Of a DNA stretch of 64,000 nt, positions 9,797-23,130 are shown in pieces. Within the stretch, counting starts at the first letter, position 1, and every line of letters starts with the position of its first letter. The position numbers were made by a program, and so were the translations under genes. This stretch comes from Aegilops tauschii subsp. strangulata. Taxonomy: Eukaryota; Streptophyta; Magnoliopsida; Poales; Poaceae. The stretch covers positions 357,056,267 through 357,120,266 of the forward strand of contig NC_053040.3 of NCBI RefSeq assembly GCF_002575655.3. The letters are read 5' to 3'. The notes beneath the pieces are model-generated. The model searched no databases. It had not been told where the DNA came from and saw only the letters and a list, made by a program, of their open reading frames with translations.

Positions 9797-11525
9797 TGAA
9801 GGAAATATGCCCTAGAGGCAATAATAAAGTTGTTATTTATATTTTCTTATATCATGATAAATGTTTATTATTCATGCTAGAATTTTATTAACCAAAAACT
9901 TAGTACATGTGTGAATACATAGACAAACAGAGTGTCCCTAGTATGCCTCTACTTGACTTGCTCGTTAACCAAAGATGGTTAAGTTTCCTAGCCATGGACA
10001 TGTGTTGTCATTTGATGAACGGGATCACATCTTTAGAGAATGATGTGATAGACAAGACCCATCCGTTAGCTTAGCATAATGATCGTTTAGTTTTATTGCT
10101 ATTGCTTTCTTCATGACTTATACATGTTCCTCTGACTATGAGATTATGCAACTCCCGAATACCGGAGGAACACTTTGTGTGCTATCAAACATCACAACAT
10201 ACTGGGTGATTATAAAGATGCTCTACAGGTGTCTCCGATGGTGTTTGTTGAGTTGGCATGGATCGAGATTAGGATTTGTCACTCCAAGTATCAGAGAGGT
10301 ATCTCTGGGCCCTCTCGGTAATGCACATCACTATAAGCCTTGCAAGTAATGTGACTAATGAGTTAGTTGCGGGATGATGCATTATGGAACGAGTAAAGAG
10401 ACTTGTCAGTAACGAGATTGAACTAGGTATGATGATACCGACGATCGAATCTCGGGCAAGTAACATACCGATGACAAAGGGAACAACATACGTTGTTATG
10501 CGGTTTGACCGATAAAGATCTTCGTAGAATATGTAGGAGCCAATATGAGCATCCAGGTTCCGCTATTGGTTATTGACCGGAGATGTGTCTCGGTCATGTC
10601 TACATAGTTCTCGAACCCGTAGGGTTCGCACGCTTAACATTCGATGACGATTTGTATTATGAGTTATGTGATTTGATGACCGAACATTGTTCGAAGTCCT
10701 GGATGAGATCACGGACATGACGAAGAGTCTCGAAATGGTCGAGAGGTAAAGATTCATATATTGGAAGGTTGCATTCGGACATCGGAATGGTTCCTAGTGA
10801 TTTGGGCATTTTTCCGGAGTACCGGGAAGTTACCGGAACCCCCCGGGGGAAGATTGGGCCTACGTGGGCCATAGGGAAGTGGGGAGGCAGCCCACAAGGG
10901 GCAGCCGCGCCCCTCCCTATAGGGAGTCCGAATTGGACTAGGGAAGGGGCAGCGCCCCCTTTCCTTCTCCTCCTCCTCTCCCATCCCTCTTTCCCCCTCT
11001 CCGGAAAAGGAAAGGGAGTCCAACTAGGATTGGGAGTCCTAGTTGGACTCCCCTCTATGGCGCACCCCCTAGGCCGGCCGCCTCCCCCTCCCCTCCTTTA
11101 TATACGGGGGCAAGGGGGCACCCTAGAACACACAAGTTTCTCTTAACCGTGTGCGGTGCCCCCTCCACAGTTACGCATCTCGGTCATATCGTCGTAGTGC
11201 TTTGGTGAAGCTCTGCGCCGGTAACTTCATCATCACCGTCACCATGCCGTCGTGCTGACGGTACCCTCCCTCGTCCTCAACTGGATCAAGAGATCGAGGG
11301 ACGTCATCAAGCTGAACGTGTGCTGAACGCGGAGGCGCTGTACGTTTGGTGGTTGGATCGGTTGGATCGCGAAGACGTTCGACTACATCAACCGCGTTAC
11401 TAAACGCTTCCGCTTTCGGTCTACGAGGGTACGTGGAGACACTCTCCCCGCTCGTTGCTATGCATCTCCTAGATAGATCTTGCGTGATCGTAGGTAAAAA
11501 AATTGAAATACTGCGTTCCCCAACA
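9797..11525 (+). repeat. 3' LTR of copia 1
   Basis: 1,729 bp, TGAAGGAAATATGCC to CTGCGTTCCCCAACA, followed by the TAATC target duplication. The 16-bp inverted repeat at 11014-11029/11037-11052 is perfect, and the TATATA box is at 11099-11104. Confidence 0.93.
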
Positions 11526-11543
11526 TAATCACCCCACGTTATT

Positions 11544-11562
11544 GCTCCTCGACAATGGCGCC
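11544..11562 (-). other. Primer-binding site of element E
   Basis: On the minus strand GGCGCCATTGTCGAGGAGC, 11 bases inside the LTR end. It is close to the GGCGCCGTTGCCGGGGA site complementary to tRNA-Asp that Athila elements use, which supports the Athila call for E. Confidence 0.65.
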
Positions 11563-11573
11563 GGAAAAGGTCT

Positions 11574-12652
11574 TGATAACCCACAAGTGTAGGGGATATG
11601 TTGTAGCCTTTTCGGTAAGAGTGTCGATTCCAACGAGCTGCTAAAGATAGAATTAATATTCTTCCAAGTTCTGTCGGCCATCGATACAACTCTACACACA
11701 CTTAACGCTTGCTTTACTTAGAACAAGAAATAAAACTAATTTGTGAGAATAAAATGGTAAGTTTGCAAGAATATAAAGAGTTAGGTGTTGTTTTAATAAA
11801 GAACAATAAAGAAAAGGATTGTCCCTAGGCAATTGGATATGAAATGATAGTGATGCTCGTCATATTTATGAGGGAGAGGCCTAAGCTAGCATACTTTCTG
11901 TACTTGGATCATATGTTCCTATGATTGAACTCTAGCAAGCATCCAATAATACTAAAGATTCATTAAGGTAAAACTCAACCATAACACTAAGTTAAAAGTA
12001 ACATTTAATCCCATATGCAACAACTCACGAACTCAGGTTTAGGTTTCTATCACTCCCGCAACCCACTATAACCAAATTATCAACATATTGCAACACCCTA
12101 CAACGGGAATCCCACACATTTATGTAAGACGGCGGGCACCGGAGGACAACACCATAATAACATACAACTCATATCAACCATATCATAAACCCCATAGGAC
12201 AAAAAGAAACTACTCACACATAATAGAGATGGAACACATCATTGGATAATAATATATATATCATGAAACACCATGTTTAAGTAGGGTTACAGCAGGGTGA
12301 AAGAGAGTACACCGATGCACGGAGAGGGAGAAATATGGTGATGACGATGACGAAGTTGTTGGTGATGATCACCGTCACGATGGTTCCCCAGGCGACACTC
12401 TAGCACCAGCGGGAGAGAGGGGGCCCCTCCTTCTTCTTGCTTGACCTCCCCCCTAAATGGGAGAAGGGTTCCTTCTCTGGTCCTTGGCCTCCATGGCTCT
12501 CGAATGGCGGGAGCCCCTCCGAGATTAGATCTCCCTTATATTTTTCTCTAGGTTTTCCTTTTTGTTTCGCGTCTGTTTCTGCGGCCGAACACCATTTCTT
12601 AAATAGACGGAGGTCCGTAGCTCTGATCGGGATGAAATCTTAACATGATTTT
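11574..12652 (-). repeat. 5' LTR of element E, truncated by copia D
   Basis: Begins on the plus strand TGATAACCCACAAGTGTAGGGG, i.e. the LTR ends ..CCCCTACACTTGTGGGTTATCA, the terminal form of Athila-type LTRs seen also at 50374-50395 and 57382. It carries a GC-rich promoter-proximal part near 12360-12500. The LTR is interrupted at 12652 by copia D. The remainder should lie beyond the right edge of the window. Confidence 0.75.
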
Positions 12653-14390
12653 TGTTGGGAACATAGCATGCAATTTCAAAAAAATTCCTACGATCATGCA
12701 AGATCTATCTAGGAGATGCATAGCAATGAGAGGGGGAGAGTGTGTCCATGTACCCTCGTAGACCGAAAGCGGAAGCGTTAGGTTAATGCGGTTGATGTAG
12801 TCGAACGTCTTCACGATCCAACCGATCTAGTACCGAACGTATGGCACCTCCGAGTTCAGCACACGTTCAGCTCAATGACGTCCCTCGAACTCTTGATCCA
12901 GCAGAGGATCGAGGGAGAGTTCCGTCAGCACGACGGCGTGGTGACGGTGATGGTGATATGATCCGCGCAGGGCTTCGCCTAAGCACTACGACGCTATGAC
13001 CGGAGGAGTAAACTGTGGAGGGGGGCACCGCACACGGCTAGAGAAACACTGTTGTGCTTTGGGGTTCCCCTGCCCCCGTATATAAAGGAGGAGGGAGGAG
13101 GCGGCCGGCCTAGAGGGGGCGCGCCAAGGGGGGAGTCCTACTAGGACTCCTAGTCCTAGTAGGATTCCCCTTTCCTTCTCCGGAGTGGGAAAGGGGGAAA
13201 GGGGGAAAGGGAGAGGGAGTAGGAGAGGGAAAGGGGGCGCCGCCCCCTCCCCTAGTCCAATTCGGACTCCCATGGGGGGGCACTCCTTGTGGGCTGTCCC
13301 CTCTCTCTCCCGTGGCCCATGAGGCCCATGACTTCCCCCGGGGGGTTCCGGTAACCCCTCGGTACTCCGAAAAAATACCCGAACCACACGAAACCATTCC
13401 GTTGTCCGAATACCATCTTCCAATATATCAATCTTTACCTCTCGACCATTTCGAGACTCCTCGTCATGTCCGTGATCTCATTCGGGACTCCGAACAATCT
13501 TCAATCACCAAAAAACATAACTCATAATACAAACCATCATTGAACGTTAAGCATGCGGACCCTACGGGTTTGAGAACTATGTAGACATGACCGAGACTCA
13601 TCTCTGGTCAATAACCAATAGCGGAACCTGGATGCTCATATTGGTTCCTACATATTCTACAAAGATCTTTACCAGTCAAACCGCAATAACATCATACGTT
13701 ATTCCCTTTGTCATCGGTATGTTACTTGCCCGAGATTCGATCGTCCGTATCCTCATACCTAGTTCAATCTTGTTACCGGCAAGTCTCTTTACTCGTTCCG
13801 TAATGCCTCATCCCGTAACTAACTCATTAGTGATATTGCTTGCAAGGCTTATTATGATGTGCATTACCGAGAGGGCCCAGAGATACCTCTCCAATACTCG
13901 GAGTGACAAATCCTAATCTCGATCTATACCAACCCAACAAATACCTTCGGAGATACCTGTAGAGCATCTTTATAATCACCCAGTTACGTTGTGACGTTTG
14001 ATAGCACACAAGGTATTCCTCCGGTATCCGGGAGTTGCATAATCTCATAGTCAAAGGAATATGTATAAGTCATGAAGAAAGCACTAGCAATAAAACTTAA
14101 TGATCATTATGCTAAGCTAACGGATGGTTCTAGTCCATCACATCATTCTCCTAATGATGTGATCCCATTCATCAAATGACAACACATGTCTGTGGTCAGG
14201 AAACATAACCATCTTTGATTAACGAGCTAGTCAAGTAGAGGTATACTAGGGACACTCTGTTTTGTCTATGTATTCACACATGTACTAAGTTTCTGTTAAT
14301 AAAATTCTAGCATGAATAATAAACATTTATCATGATGTAAGGAAATATAAATAAAAACTTTATTATTGCCTCTAGGACATATTTCCTTCA
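12653..14390 (-). repeat. 3' LTR of copia D
   Basis: 1,738 bp, plus-strand text TGTTGGGAACATAGCATGC to GGACATATTTCCTTCA. It has an inverted repeat (13131-13146/13154-13169, one mismatch) next to the TATATA box at 13079-13084 (minus). The polypurine tract follows at 14391-14406. The five bases before it are ATTTT; the matching duplication is beyond the window. Confidence 0.9.
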
Positions 14391-14406
14391 GTCTCCCACT
14401 TGCACT

Positions 14407-14523
14407 AGAGTCAATAATCTAGATTACACAGTAATGATTCAAACACCCATGGAGTCTTGGTGCTGATCATGTTTTTCTCGTGGAAGAGGTTTAGTCAACG
14501 GGTCTGCAACGTTCAAATCCGTA
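14407..14523 (-). pseudogene. RNase H tail of copia D, cut by element N
   Basis: Reads on the minus strand as the RNase H end (DLN.ADPLTKPLPREKH region) ending at the CCGTA target duplication (14519-14523). It resumes at 23131. Compare the same region uninterrupted in copia C at 52860-52970. Confidence 0.8.
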
Positions 14524-16275
14524 TGTTGGGGAACGTAGCAATAATTCAAAATTTTCCTACGTGTCACCAAGATCAATCTAGGAGATGCTAGCAATGAGAG
14601 AGAGGGAGTGCATATTCATACCCTTGAAGATCGCTAAGCGGAAGCGTTACAAGAACGCGGTTGATGGAGTCGTACTCGCGGCGCTTCAAATCGCGAAAGA
14701 TCCGATCTAGCGCCGAACGGACGGCGCCTCCGCGTTCAACACACGTACAGCCCGGGGACGTCTCCTCCTTCTTGATCCAGCAAGGGGAGAGGAGAAGTTG
14801 AGGGAGAACTCTAGCAGCACGACGGTGTGGTGGCTGTGGAGCTCGTGGTTCTCCGACAGGGCTTCGCCAAGCACTACAGAGGAGGAGGAGGAGTTGGAGG
14901 AGAAGAGGGCTGCGCCAGGCAAGGGGTGAGGCTGCCCTTCCACCCCCTCACTATATATAGGGGGAAGGGGAGAGGGGGCCGGCCCCTCTAGATGGATCTA
15001 GAGGAGGAGGCGGCGGCCAGGGGAAACCCTAGATGGGTTTGGGCGCCCCCACCCCCTAGGAAACATGCCCCCCCAAGCCGGGAGGGGCGGCTGCCCTAGG
15101 GGTGGCAACCCCACCTCTCCTGGTTACATGAAAGCGGTTGGGAGGGGCGCACAACCCCTTAGTGGGCTGGTTTGCCCCTTCCCCTTGGCCCATAAGGCCC
15201 CCCAACGCTTGCCGGGGCCTCCGAAACCCCTTTCGGACATGCTGGCCATAGCCTGGTACCCCCGGAACAATTCCGGACTCCAATACACTTCGTCCAATAT
15301 ACCGATCTTCACCTCCGGACCATTCCGGAGCTCCTCATCATGCCCGGGATCTCATCTGGGACTCCGAACAACCTTTGGTAACCACATACTATTTCCCATA
15401 ACAACTCTAGCGTCACCGAACCTTAAGTGTGTAGACCCTACGGGTTCGGGAACCATGCAGACATGACCGAGACACCTCTCCGGCCAATAACCAATAGCGG
15501 GATCTGGATACCCATATTGGCTCCCACATGTTCCACGATGATCTCATCGGATGAACCACGATGTCGGGGATTCAATCAATCCCGTATACAATTCCCTTTG
15601 TCTATCGGTATGTTACTTGCCCGAGATTCGATCGTCGGTATCCCAATACCTCGTTCAATCTCGTTACCGACAAGTCTCTTTACTCGTTCCGTAACGCATG
15701 ATCTCGTGGCTAACTCATTAGTCACATTGAGCTCATTATGATGATGCATTACCGAGTGGGCCCAGAGATACCTATCCGTCATACGGAGTGACAAATCCCA
15801 GTCTCAATTCGTGCCAACCCAACAGACACTTTCGGAGACACCTATAGTGCACCTTTATAGCCACCCAGTTACGTTGTGACGTCTGGTACACCCAAAGCAT
15901 TCCTACGGTATCCGGGAGTTGCACAATCTCATGGTCTAAGGAAACGATACTTGACATTAGAAAAGCTCTTAGCAAACGAACTACACGATCTTGTGCTATG
16001 CTTAGGATTGGGTCTTGTCCATCACATCATTCTCCTAATGATATGATCCCATTATCAATGACATCCAATGTCCATGGTCAGGAAACCATAACCATCTATT
16101 GATCAACGAGCTAGTCAACTAGAGGCTTACTAGGGACATGTTGTGGTCTATGTATTCACACATGTATTACGGTTTCCAGTTAATACAATTATAGCATGAA
16201 CAATAGACAATTATCGTGAACAAGGAAATACAATAATATCCATTTTATTATTGCCTCTAGGGCATATTTCCAACA
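14524..16275 (-). repeat. 3' LTR of copia N
   Basis: 1,752 bp, TGTTGGGGAACGTAGC to GGGCATATTTCCAACA on the plus strand. TATATATA box at 14952-14959. It pairs with 21383-23130, with scattered substitutions and a 3-bp length difference in a GGA run. Confidence 0.93.
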
Positions 16276-16291
16276 GTCTCCCACTTGCACT

Positions 16292-18790
16292 AGAGTCAAT
16301 AATCTAGTTCACATCACTATGTGATTGTAATGAATCCAACACCCATGGGGTTTGTTCATATCTCGCTTGTGAGAGAGGTTATTAGTCAACGGGTCTGAAC
16401 CTTTCAGATCCGTGTGTGCTTTACAAATCTCGATGTCATCTTGTAGATACAGCTACCACACGCTACTTGGAGCTATTCCAAATAACTGCTCTACTATACG
16501 AATCCGGTTCACTACTCAGTGTCATCCGGATTAGTGTCAAAGTTTGCATCGATGTAACCCTTTACGACGAACTCTTTTACCACCTCCATAATCGAGAAAA
16601 TTCCCTAGTCCACTAGTTACTAAGGATAAGTTCGACCGCTGTCATGTGATCCATTCCTGGATCACTATTGTACCCCTTGACTAACTCATGGCAAGGCACA
16701 CTTCAGGTGCGGTACACAGCATAGCATACTGTAGAGCCTACGTCTAAAGCATAGGGGACGACCTTCGTCCATTCTCTCTCTTCTACTGTGGTCAGGTCTT
16801 GAGTCTTACTCAATACTCACACCTTGTAACACAGCCAAGAACTCCTTCTTTGTTGATCTATTTTGAACTCCTTCAAAATCTTGTCACGGTATGTATTCAT
16901 TTTGAAAGTACTATTAAGCGTTTTTGATCTATCCTTATAGATCTTGATGCTCAATGTTCAATTAGCTTAATCCAGGTTTTCCATTGAAAAACACTTTTCA
17001 AATAACCCTGTATGCTTTCCAGAAATTCTACATCATTTCTGATCAACAATATGTTAACAACATATACTCATCAGAAATTCTATAGTGCTCCCACTCACTT
17101 CTTTGGAAATACAAGTTTCTCATAAACTTTGTATAAACCCAAAATCTTTGATCATCTCATCAAAGCGTACATTCCAACTCCGAGATGCTTACTCCAGTCC
17201 TTAGAAGGATTGCTGGAGCTTTGCATACTTGTTAGCATCTTTCAAGATTGACAAAATCTTCTGGTTGTATCACATACAACCTTTTCTCAAGAAAATCGTC
17301 GAGGAAACAATGTTTTGACATCCTATCTGCAAGATTTCATAAATAATGCAGTAACTACTAATATAATTCCAACAGACTCTTAGCATTGCTACGAGTGAGA
17401 AAGTCTCATCGCAGTCAACTCCTTGAACTTGTCGGAAAACATCTTAACGACAAGTCGAGCTTTCTTAATGGTGACACTTACCATCATTGTCCGTCTTCCT
17501 TTTAAAATCCATCTGCACCCAACAGCCTTACGACCATCAAGTAGTTCTTCCAAAGTCTATACTTTGTTTTTATACATGGATCCTCTCTAGGATTTTATGG
17601 CCTCGAGCCATTCGTCGGAATCTGGGCCCACCATCGCTTCTCCATAGCTCGTAGGTTCATTGTTGTCTAGCAACATGACTTCCAAGACAGGATTACGTAC
17701 CACTCTGAAGTAGTACGTGTCCTTGTCGACCTACGAGGTTTGGTAGTGACTTGATCCGAAGTTTCATGATCACTATCATAAGCTTCCACTTCAATTGGTG
17801 TAGGTGCCACAGGAACAACTTCTTGTGCCCTGCTACACACTAGTTGAAGTGACGGTTCAATAACCTCATCAAGTCTCCACCATCCTCCCACTCAATTCTT
17901 TCGAGAGAAACTTTTCCTCGAGAAAGGACCCGTTTCTAGAAACAATCACTTTTGCTTCCAGATCTGAAATAGGAGGTATGCCCAACTGTTTTGGGTATTC
18001 TATGAAGATGCATTTATCCGCTTTGGGTTCGAGCTTATCAGCCTGAAACTTTTTCACATAAGCGTCGCAGCCCCAAACTTTTAAGAAACGACAGCTTAGG
18101 TTTCTCTAAGCCATAGTTCATACGGTGTCGTCTCAACGGAATTGCGTGGTGCCCTATTTAAAGTGAATGCGCTTGTCTCTAATGCCTAACCCATAAACGA
18201 TAGTGGTAATTCGATAAGACACATCATGGTATGCACCATATCCAATAGGGTGCAGTTATGATGTTCAGACATACCATCACACTATGGTGTTCCAGGCGGT
18301 ATTAATTGTGAAACAATTTCCACAATGTCTTAATTGTGTGGCAAACTCGTAACTCAGATATTCATCTCTATGATCATATCATAGACATTTTATCCTCTTG
18401 TCACGATGATCTTCAACTTCACTTTGAAATTACTTAAACCTTTCAATAATTCAGACTTGTGTTTCATCAAGTAAATATACTCAACATCTACTCAAATCAT
18501 CTGTGAAGTAAGAACATAACGATATCCACTGCGTGCCTCAGCACTCATTGGACTGCACACATCAAAATGTATTACTTCCAACAAGTTGCTTTCTTGTTCC
18601 ATCTTACTAAAAACGAGGCCTTTCAGTCATCTTGCCCATGTGGTATGATTTGCATGTCCCAAGTGATTCAAAATCAAGTGAGTCCAAACGATCCATCTGT
18701 ATGGAGTTTCTTCATGCATATCTACCAATAGACATGGTTCACATGTCTCAATCTTTTCAAAACGAGTGAGTCCAAAGATCCATCAACATG
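16292..18790 (-). pseudogene. RNase H, RT and integrase debris of copia N
   Basis: Left to right on the plus strand are RNase H (about 16292-16660), RT (about 16660-17600) and integrase (about 17600-18790), all in minus-strand sense. Recognisable pieces are 17869-18057 (KKFQADKLEPKADKC, integrase C-terminal region) and 17667-17891 (the EPRRSTRTR-type linker before RT). No frame exceeds 75 codons, so there are many frameshifts and stops. The order of domains proves a copia element. Confidence 0.75.
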
Positions 18791-18822
18791 GAGCTTCTTC
18801 ATGCGTTTTATACCAATATGAC

Positions 18823-19203
18823 TCAAATGGCAGTGCCACAAGTATGTGCTACTATCATTACTATTTTATATCTTTTGGCATGAACATGTGTATCACTACG
18901 ATCGAGATTCAATAAACCATTCATTTTAGGTGCAAGACCATTGAAGGTATTATTCAAATAAATAGAGTAACCATTATTCTCCTTAAATGAATAACCGTAT
19001 TGCGATAAACATAATCCAATCATGTCTATGCTCAACGCAAACACCAAATAACAATCATTTAGGTTTAATACCAATCCCGATGGTAGAGGGAGCGTACGAT
19101 GATTGATTACATCAACCTTGGAAACACTTCCAACACATATCGTCATCTCACCTTTAGCTAGTCTCCGTTTATTCCGTAGCCTTTTATTTCGAGTTACCAA
19201 CAT
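18823..19203 (-). pseudogene. Protease end and GAG-pre-integrase remnant of copia N
   Basis: A 126-codon frame with NCYLV-like DCYLVFALSIDMIG, QYGYSF and LLNLDRSDTHVH, collinear with 6540-6720 of copia 1. It lacks the protease catalytic triplet, which should lie just upstream (about 19210-19260). It is the longest surviving coding piece of N. Confidence 0.75.
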
Positions 19204-19396
19204 TTAGCAACCGAACTGGTATCTAATACCCTGGTGCTACTAGGAGTACTAGTAAAGTACACATTAATATAATGTATATCCAATATACTTCTGTCGACCT
19301 TGCCTGCCTTCTCATCTACCAAGTATCTAGGGTAGTTCTGCTTCAGTGACCGTTCCCCTCATTACAGAAGCACTTAGTCTCTGGTTTGGGTTCAAC

Positions 19397-20085
19397 CTTG
19401 GGTTTCTTCACTAGAGCAGCAACTGATTTGCCGTTTCATGAAGTATCCCTTCTTTCCCTTACCCTTCTTGAAACTAGTGGTTTTACTAACCATCAACAAT
19501 TGATGCTCCTACTTGATTTCTACTTTCGCGGTGTCAAACATCGCGAGTTGCTCAAGGATCATCATGTCTATCCCTGATATGTTATAGTTCATCACGAAGC
19601 TCTAATAGCTTGGTGGCAGTGACTATGGAGAACCATCACTATCTCGTCTGGAAGATTAACTCCCACTCGATTCAAGCGATTGTAGTACTCAGACAATCTG
19701 AGCACATGCTCAATGATTGAGCTTTTCTCCCTTAGTTTGCAGGCTTAAGAAACTTGTCAGAGGTCTCATACCTCTTGATGTGGGCACTAGTCTGAAATCC
19801 CGATTTCAGTCTTTGGAACATCTCATATGTTCTGCGACGTTTCAAAAACGTCTTTGGCGCCTCAATTCTAAACCGTTAGCATTACACACTGAACTATCAC
19901 GTAGTCATCAAAACGTGTATGCCAGATGTTCGCAACATCCACAGACGACGCTCGAGGTTCAACACACCGAGCGGTGCATTAAGGACATAAGCCTTCTGCG
20001 CAGCAATGAGGATAATCCTCAGTTTACGGACCCAGTCCGCATAATTTCTACTATCAACTTTCAACAAAATTTTCTCTAGGAACAT
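19397..20085 (-). pseudogene. gag debris of copia N
   Basis: The N-terminus is at 19897-20085 (FLEKILLKVDSRNYADWVRKLRI), matching the gag starts of copia 1 and C. The rest, down to the basic region near 19450, is in several frames. The zinc knuckle at about 19350-19390 is not intact. The leader runs from 20086 to the PBS at 21381. Confidence 0.75.
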
Positions 20086-21367
20086 ATCTTAAACAATAGA
20101 ACCAAAGCGTAAGCTATGACATAATTTGCAAAGACCTTTTGACTATGTTCATGATAATTAAGTTCATCTGATTATTTAATGAACTCCCACTTAGATAGAC
20201 ATCCCTCTAGTCATCTAAGTGATACATGATCCGAGTCAACTAGGCCGTGTCCGATCATCATGTGAGACGGACTAGTTATCATCGGTGAACATCTTCATGT
20301 TGATCGTATCTACTATACGACTCATGTTCGACCTTTCGGTCTCTTGTGTTCCGAGGCCATGTCTGTACATGCTAGGCTCGTCAAGTCAACCTAAGTGTTT
20401 CGCATGTGTAAATCTGGCTTACACCCGTTGTATGCGAACGTTAGAATCTATCACACCCGATCATCACGTGGTGCTTCGAAACAACGAACCTTCGCAACGG
20501 TGCACAGTTAGGGGGAACACATCTCTTGAAATTTTAGTGAGGGATCATCTTATTTATGCTACCGTCGTTCTAAGCAAATAATATCTAAACATGACAATAT
20601 CACATGCAAATCATAAAGTGACATGATATGGCCAATATCATCTTGCGCCTTTTGATCTCCATCTTCGAGGCGCGGCATGATCACCTTCGTCACCGGCATG
20701 ACACCATGATCTCCATCATCGTGTCTTCATGAAGTTGTCTCGCCAACTATTACTTCTACTACTATGGCTAATGGTTAGCAATAAAGTAAAGTAATTACAT
20801 GGCGTTTTTCATTGACACGCAGGTCATACAATAAATTAAGACAACTCCTATGGCTCCTGCCGGTTGTCATACTCATCGACATGCAAGTCGTGATTCCTAT
20901 TACAAGAACATGATCAGTCTCATACATCACATATATATAATTCATCACATCCTTTTGGCCATATCACATCAGATAGCATACCCTGCAAAAACAAGTTAGA
21001 CGTCCTCTAATTGTTGTTGCATGTTTTACGTGGTTGCTATGGGTTTCTAGCAAGAATGTTTCTTACCTACGCAAAAGCCACAACGGTGATATGCCAATTG
21101 CTATTTACCCTTCATAAGGACCCTCTTCATCGAATCCGATCCGACTAAAGTGGGAGAGACAGACACCCGCTAGCCACCTTATGCATCAAGTGCATGTCAG
21201 TCGGTGGAACCTGTCTCACGTAAGAGTACGTGTAAGGACGGTCCGGGCCGCTTCATCCCACAATGCCGCCGAATCAAGATAAGACTAGTAACGGTAAGAA
21301 AATTGAACAAATCATCGCCCACAACTACTTTGTGTTCTACTCGTGCATAGAATCTACGCATAGACCT
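20086..21367 (-). other. Untranslated leader of copia N
   Basis: About 1.3 kb homologous in layout to the leaders of copia 1, C and D, without a conserved frame. Contains the 'cggtagcataaataagatg'-like stretch (minus) near 20545-20570. Confidence 0.65.
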
Positions 21368-21381
21368 AGCTCATGATGCCA
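21368..21381 (-). other. Primer-binding site of copia N
   Basis: TGGCATCATGAGCT on the minus strand, one base from the LTR, a drifted initiator tRNA-Met site. Confidence 0.65.
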
Positions 21382-21382
21382 C

Positions 21383-23130
21383 TGTTGGGGAACGTAGCAA
21401 TAATTCAAAATTTTCGTACGTGTCACCAAGATCAATCTAGGAGATGCTAGCAATGAGAGAGAGGGAGTGCATATTCATACCCTTGAAGATCGCTAAGCGG
21501 AAGCGTTACAAGAACGCGGTTGATGGAGTCGTACTCGCGGTGATTCAAATCGCGGAAGATCCGATCTAGCGCCGAACGGATGGCGCCTCCGCGTTCAACA
21601 CACGTACAGCCCGGGGACGTCTCCTCCTTCTTGATCCAGCAAGGGGAGAGGAGAAGTTGAGGGAGAACTCCAGCAGCACGATGGCGTGGTGGCGATGGAG
21701 CTCGTGGTTCTCCGGCAGGGCTTCGCCAAGCACTACGGAGGAGGAGGAGTTGGAGGAGGAGAGGGCTGCGCCAGGCAAGGGGTGAGGCTGCCCTTCCACC
21801 CCCTCACTATATATAGGGGGAAGGGGAGAGGGGGCCGGCCCTTCTAGATGGATCTAGAGGAGGAGGCGGCGGCCAGGGGAAACCCTAGATGGGTTTGGGC
21901 GCCCCCACCCCCTAGGAAACTTGCCCCCCAAGCCGGGAGGGGCGGCTGCCCTAGGGGTGGCGCCCCCACCTCTCCTGGTTACATGAGAGGGGTTGGGAGG
22001 GGCGCACAACCCCTTAGTGGGCTGGTTTGCCCCTTCCCCTTGGCCCATAAGGCCCCCCAACGCTTGCCGGGGCCTCCAAAACCCCTTTCGGACATGCTGG
22101 CCATAGCCTGGTACCCCCGGAACAATTCCAGACTCCAATACACTTCGTCCAATATACCGATCTTCACCTCCGGACCATTCCAGAGCTTCTCATCATGCCC
22201 GGGATCTCATCTGGGACTCCGAACAACCTTCGGTAACCACATACTATTTCCCATAACAACTCTAGCGTCACCGAACCTTAAGTGTGTAGACCCTACGGGT
22301 TCGGGAACCATGCAGACATGACCGAGACACCTCTCCGGCCAATAACCAATAGCGGGATCTGGATACCCATATTGGCTCCCACATGTTCCACGATGATCTC
22401 ATCGGATGAACCACGATGTCGGGGATTCAATCAATCCCGTATACAATTCCCTTTGTCTATCGGTATGTTACTTGCTCGAGATTCGATCGTCGGTATCCCA
22501 ATACCTCGTTCAATCTCGTTACCGGCAAGTCTCTTTACTCGTTCCGTAACGCATGATCCCGTGGCTAACTCATTAGTCACATCGAGCTCATTATGATGAT
22601 GCATTACCGAGTGGGCCCAGAGATACCTCTCCGTCATACGGAGTGACAAATCCCAGTCTCGATTCGTGCCAACCCAACAGACACTTTCAGAGACACCTAT
22701 AGTGCACCTTTATAGCCACCCAGTTACGTTGTGACGTTTGGTACACCCAAAGCATTCCTACGGTATCCGGGAGTTGCACAATCTCATGGTCTAAGGAAAC
22801 GATACTTGACATTAGAAAAGCTCTTAGCAAACGAACTACACGATCTTGTGCTATGCTTAGGATTGGGTCTTGTCCATCACATCATTCTCCTAATGATGTG
22901 ATCTCATTATCAATGACATCCAATGTCCATGGTCAGGAAACCATAACCATCTATTGATCAACGAGCTAGTCAACTAGAGGCTTACTAGGGACATGTTGTG
23001 GTCTATGTATTCACACATGTATTACGGTTTCCAGTTAATACAATTATAGCATGAACAATAGACAATTATCGTGAACAAGGAAATACAATAAGAACCATTT
23101 TATTATTGCCTCTAGGGCATATTTCCAACA
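21383..23130 (-). repeat. 5' LTR of copia N
   Basis: 1,748 bp, the partner of 14524-16275. TATATATA box at 21808-21815. It ends at the second CCGTA duplication (23131-23135). Confidence 0.93.

Larger units (their letters stand above)
2542..11525 (+). mobile_element. Copia 1: complete BARE/WIS-type LTR retrotransposon
   Basis: Full-length Ty1/copia element: LTR 2542-4275, PBS at 4277, leader, gag-protease-integrase-RT-RNase H remnants in copia order, polypurine tract 9781-9796, and LTR 9797-11525. It is flanked by TAATC duplications (2537-2541, 11526-11530). Over the first ~330 LTR bases I count about 13 differences between the two LTRs, so it is not a very recent insertion. Stops, frameshifts and a 517-bp tandem duplication make it non-autonomous. 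Confidence 0.93.
1531..12652 (-). mobile_element. Element E: truncated Athila-type gypsy, split by copia 1
   Basis: Minus-strand gypsy present as two blocks, 1531-2541 (gag 5' part and leader) and 11526-12652 (leader, PBS, 5' LTR), separated by copia 1. The 5-bp TAATC at 2537-2541 is repeated at 11526-11530, which proves the two blocks were continuous. The left side stops about 1 kb into gag, with no pol or 3' LTR. The 5' LTR is cut at 12652 by copia D. E is therefore the outermost datable host element for everything from 2542 rightwards. Confidence 0.75.
14524..23130 (-). mobile_element. Copia N: complete Angela-like LTR retrotransposon
   Basis: 8,607-bp minus-strand copia with LTRs 14524-16275 and 21383-23130, polypurine tract 16276-16291, PBS 21368-21381, and CCGTA duplications (14519-14523, 23131-23135). 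The LTRs begin TGTTGGAAATATGCCCTAG when read 5' to 3', the Angela/BARE form, distinct from the TGAAGGAAATATG form of copia 1, C and D. Over the first ~640 bases I count roughly 20 LTR differences. The interior holds all copia domains only as decayed pieces. Confidence 0.92.
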
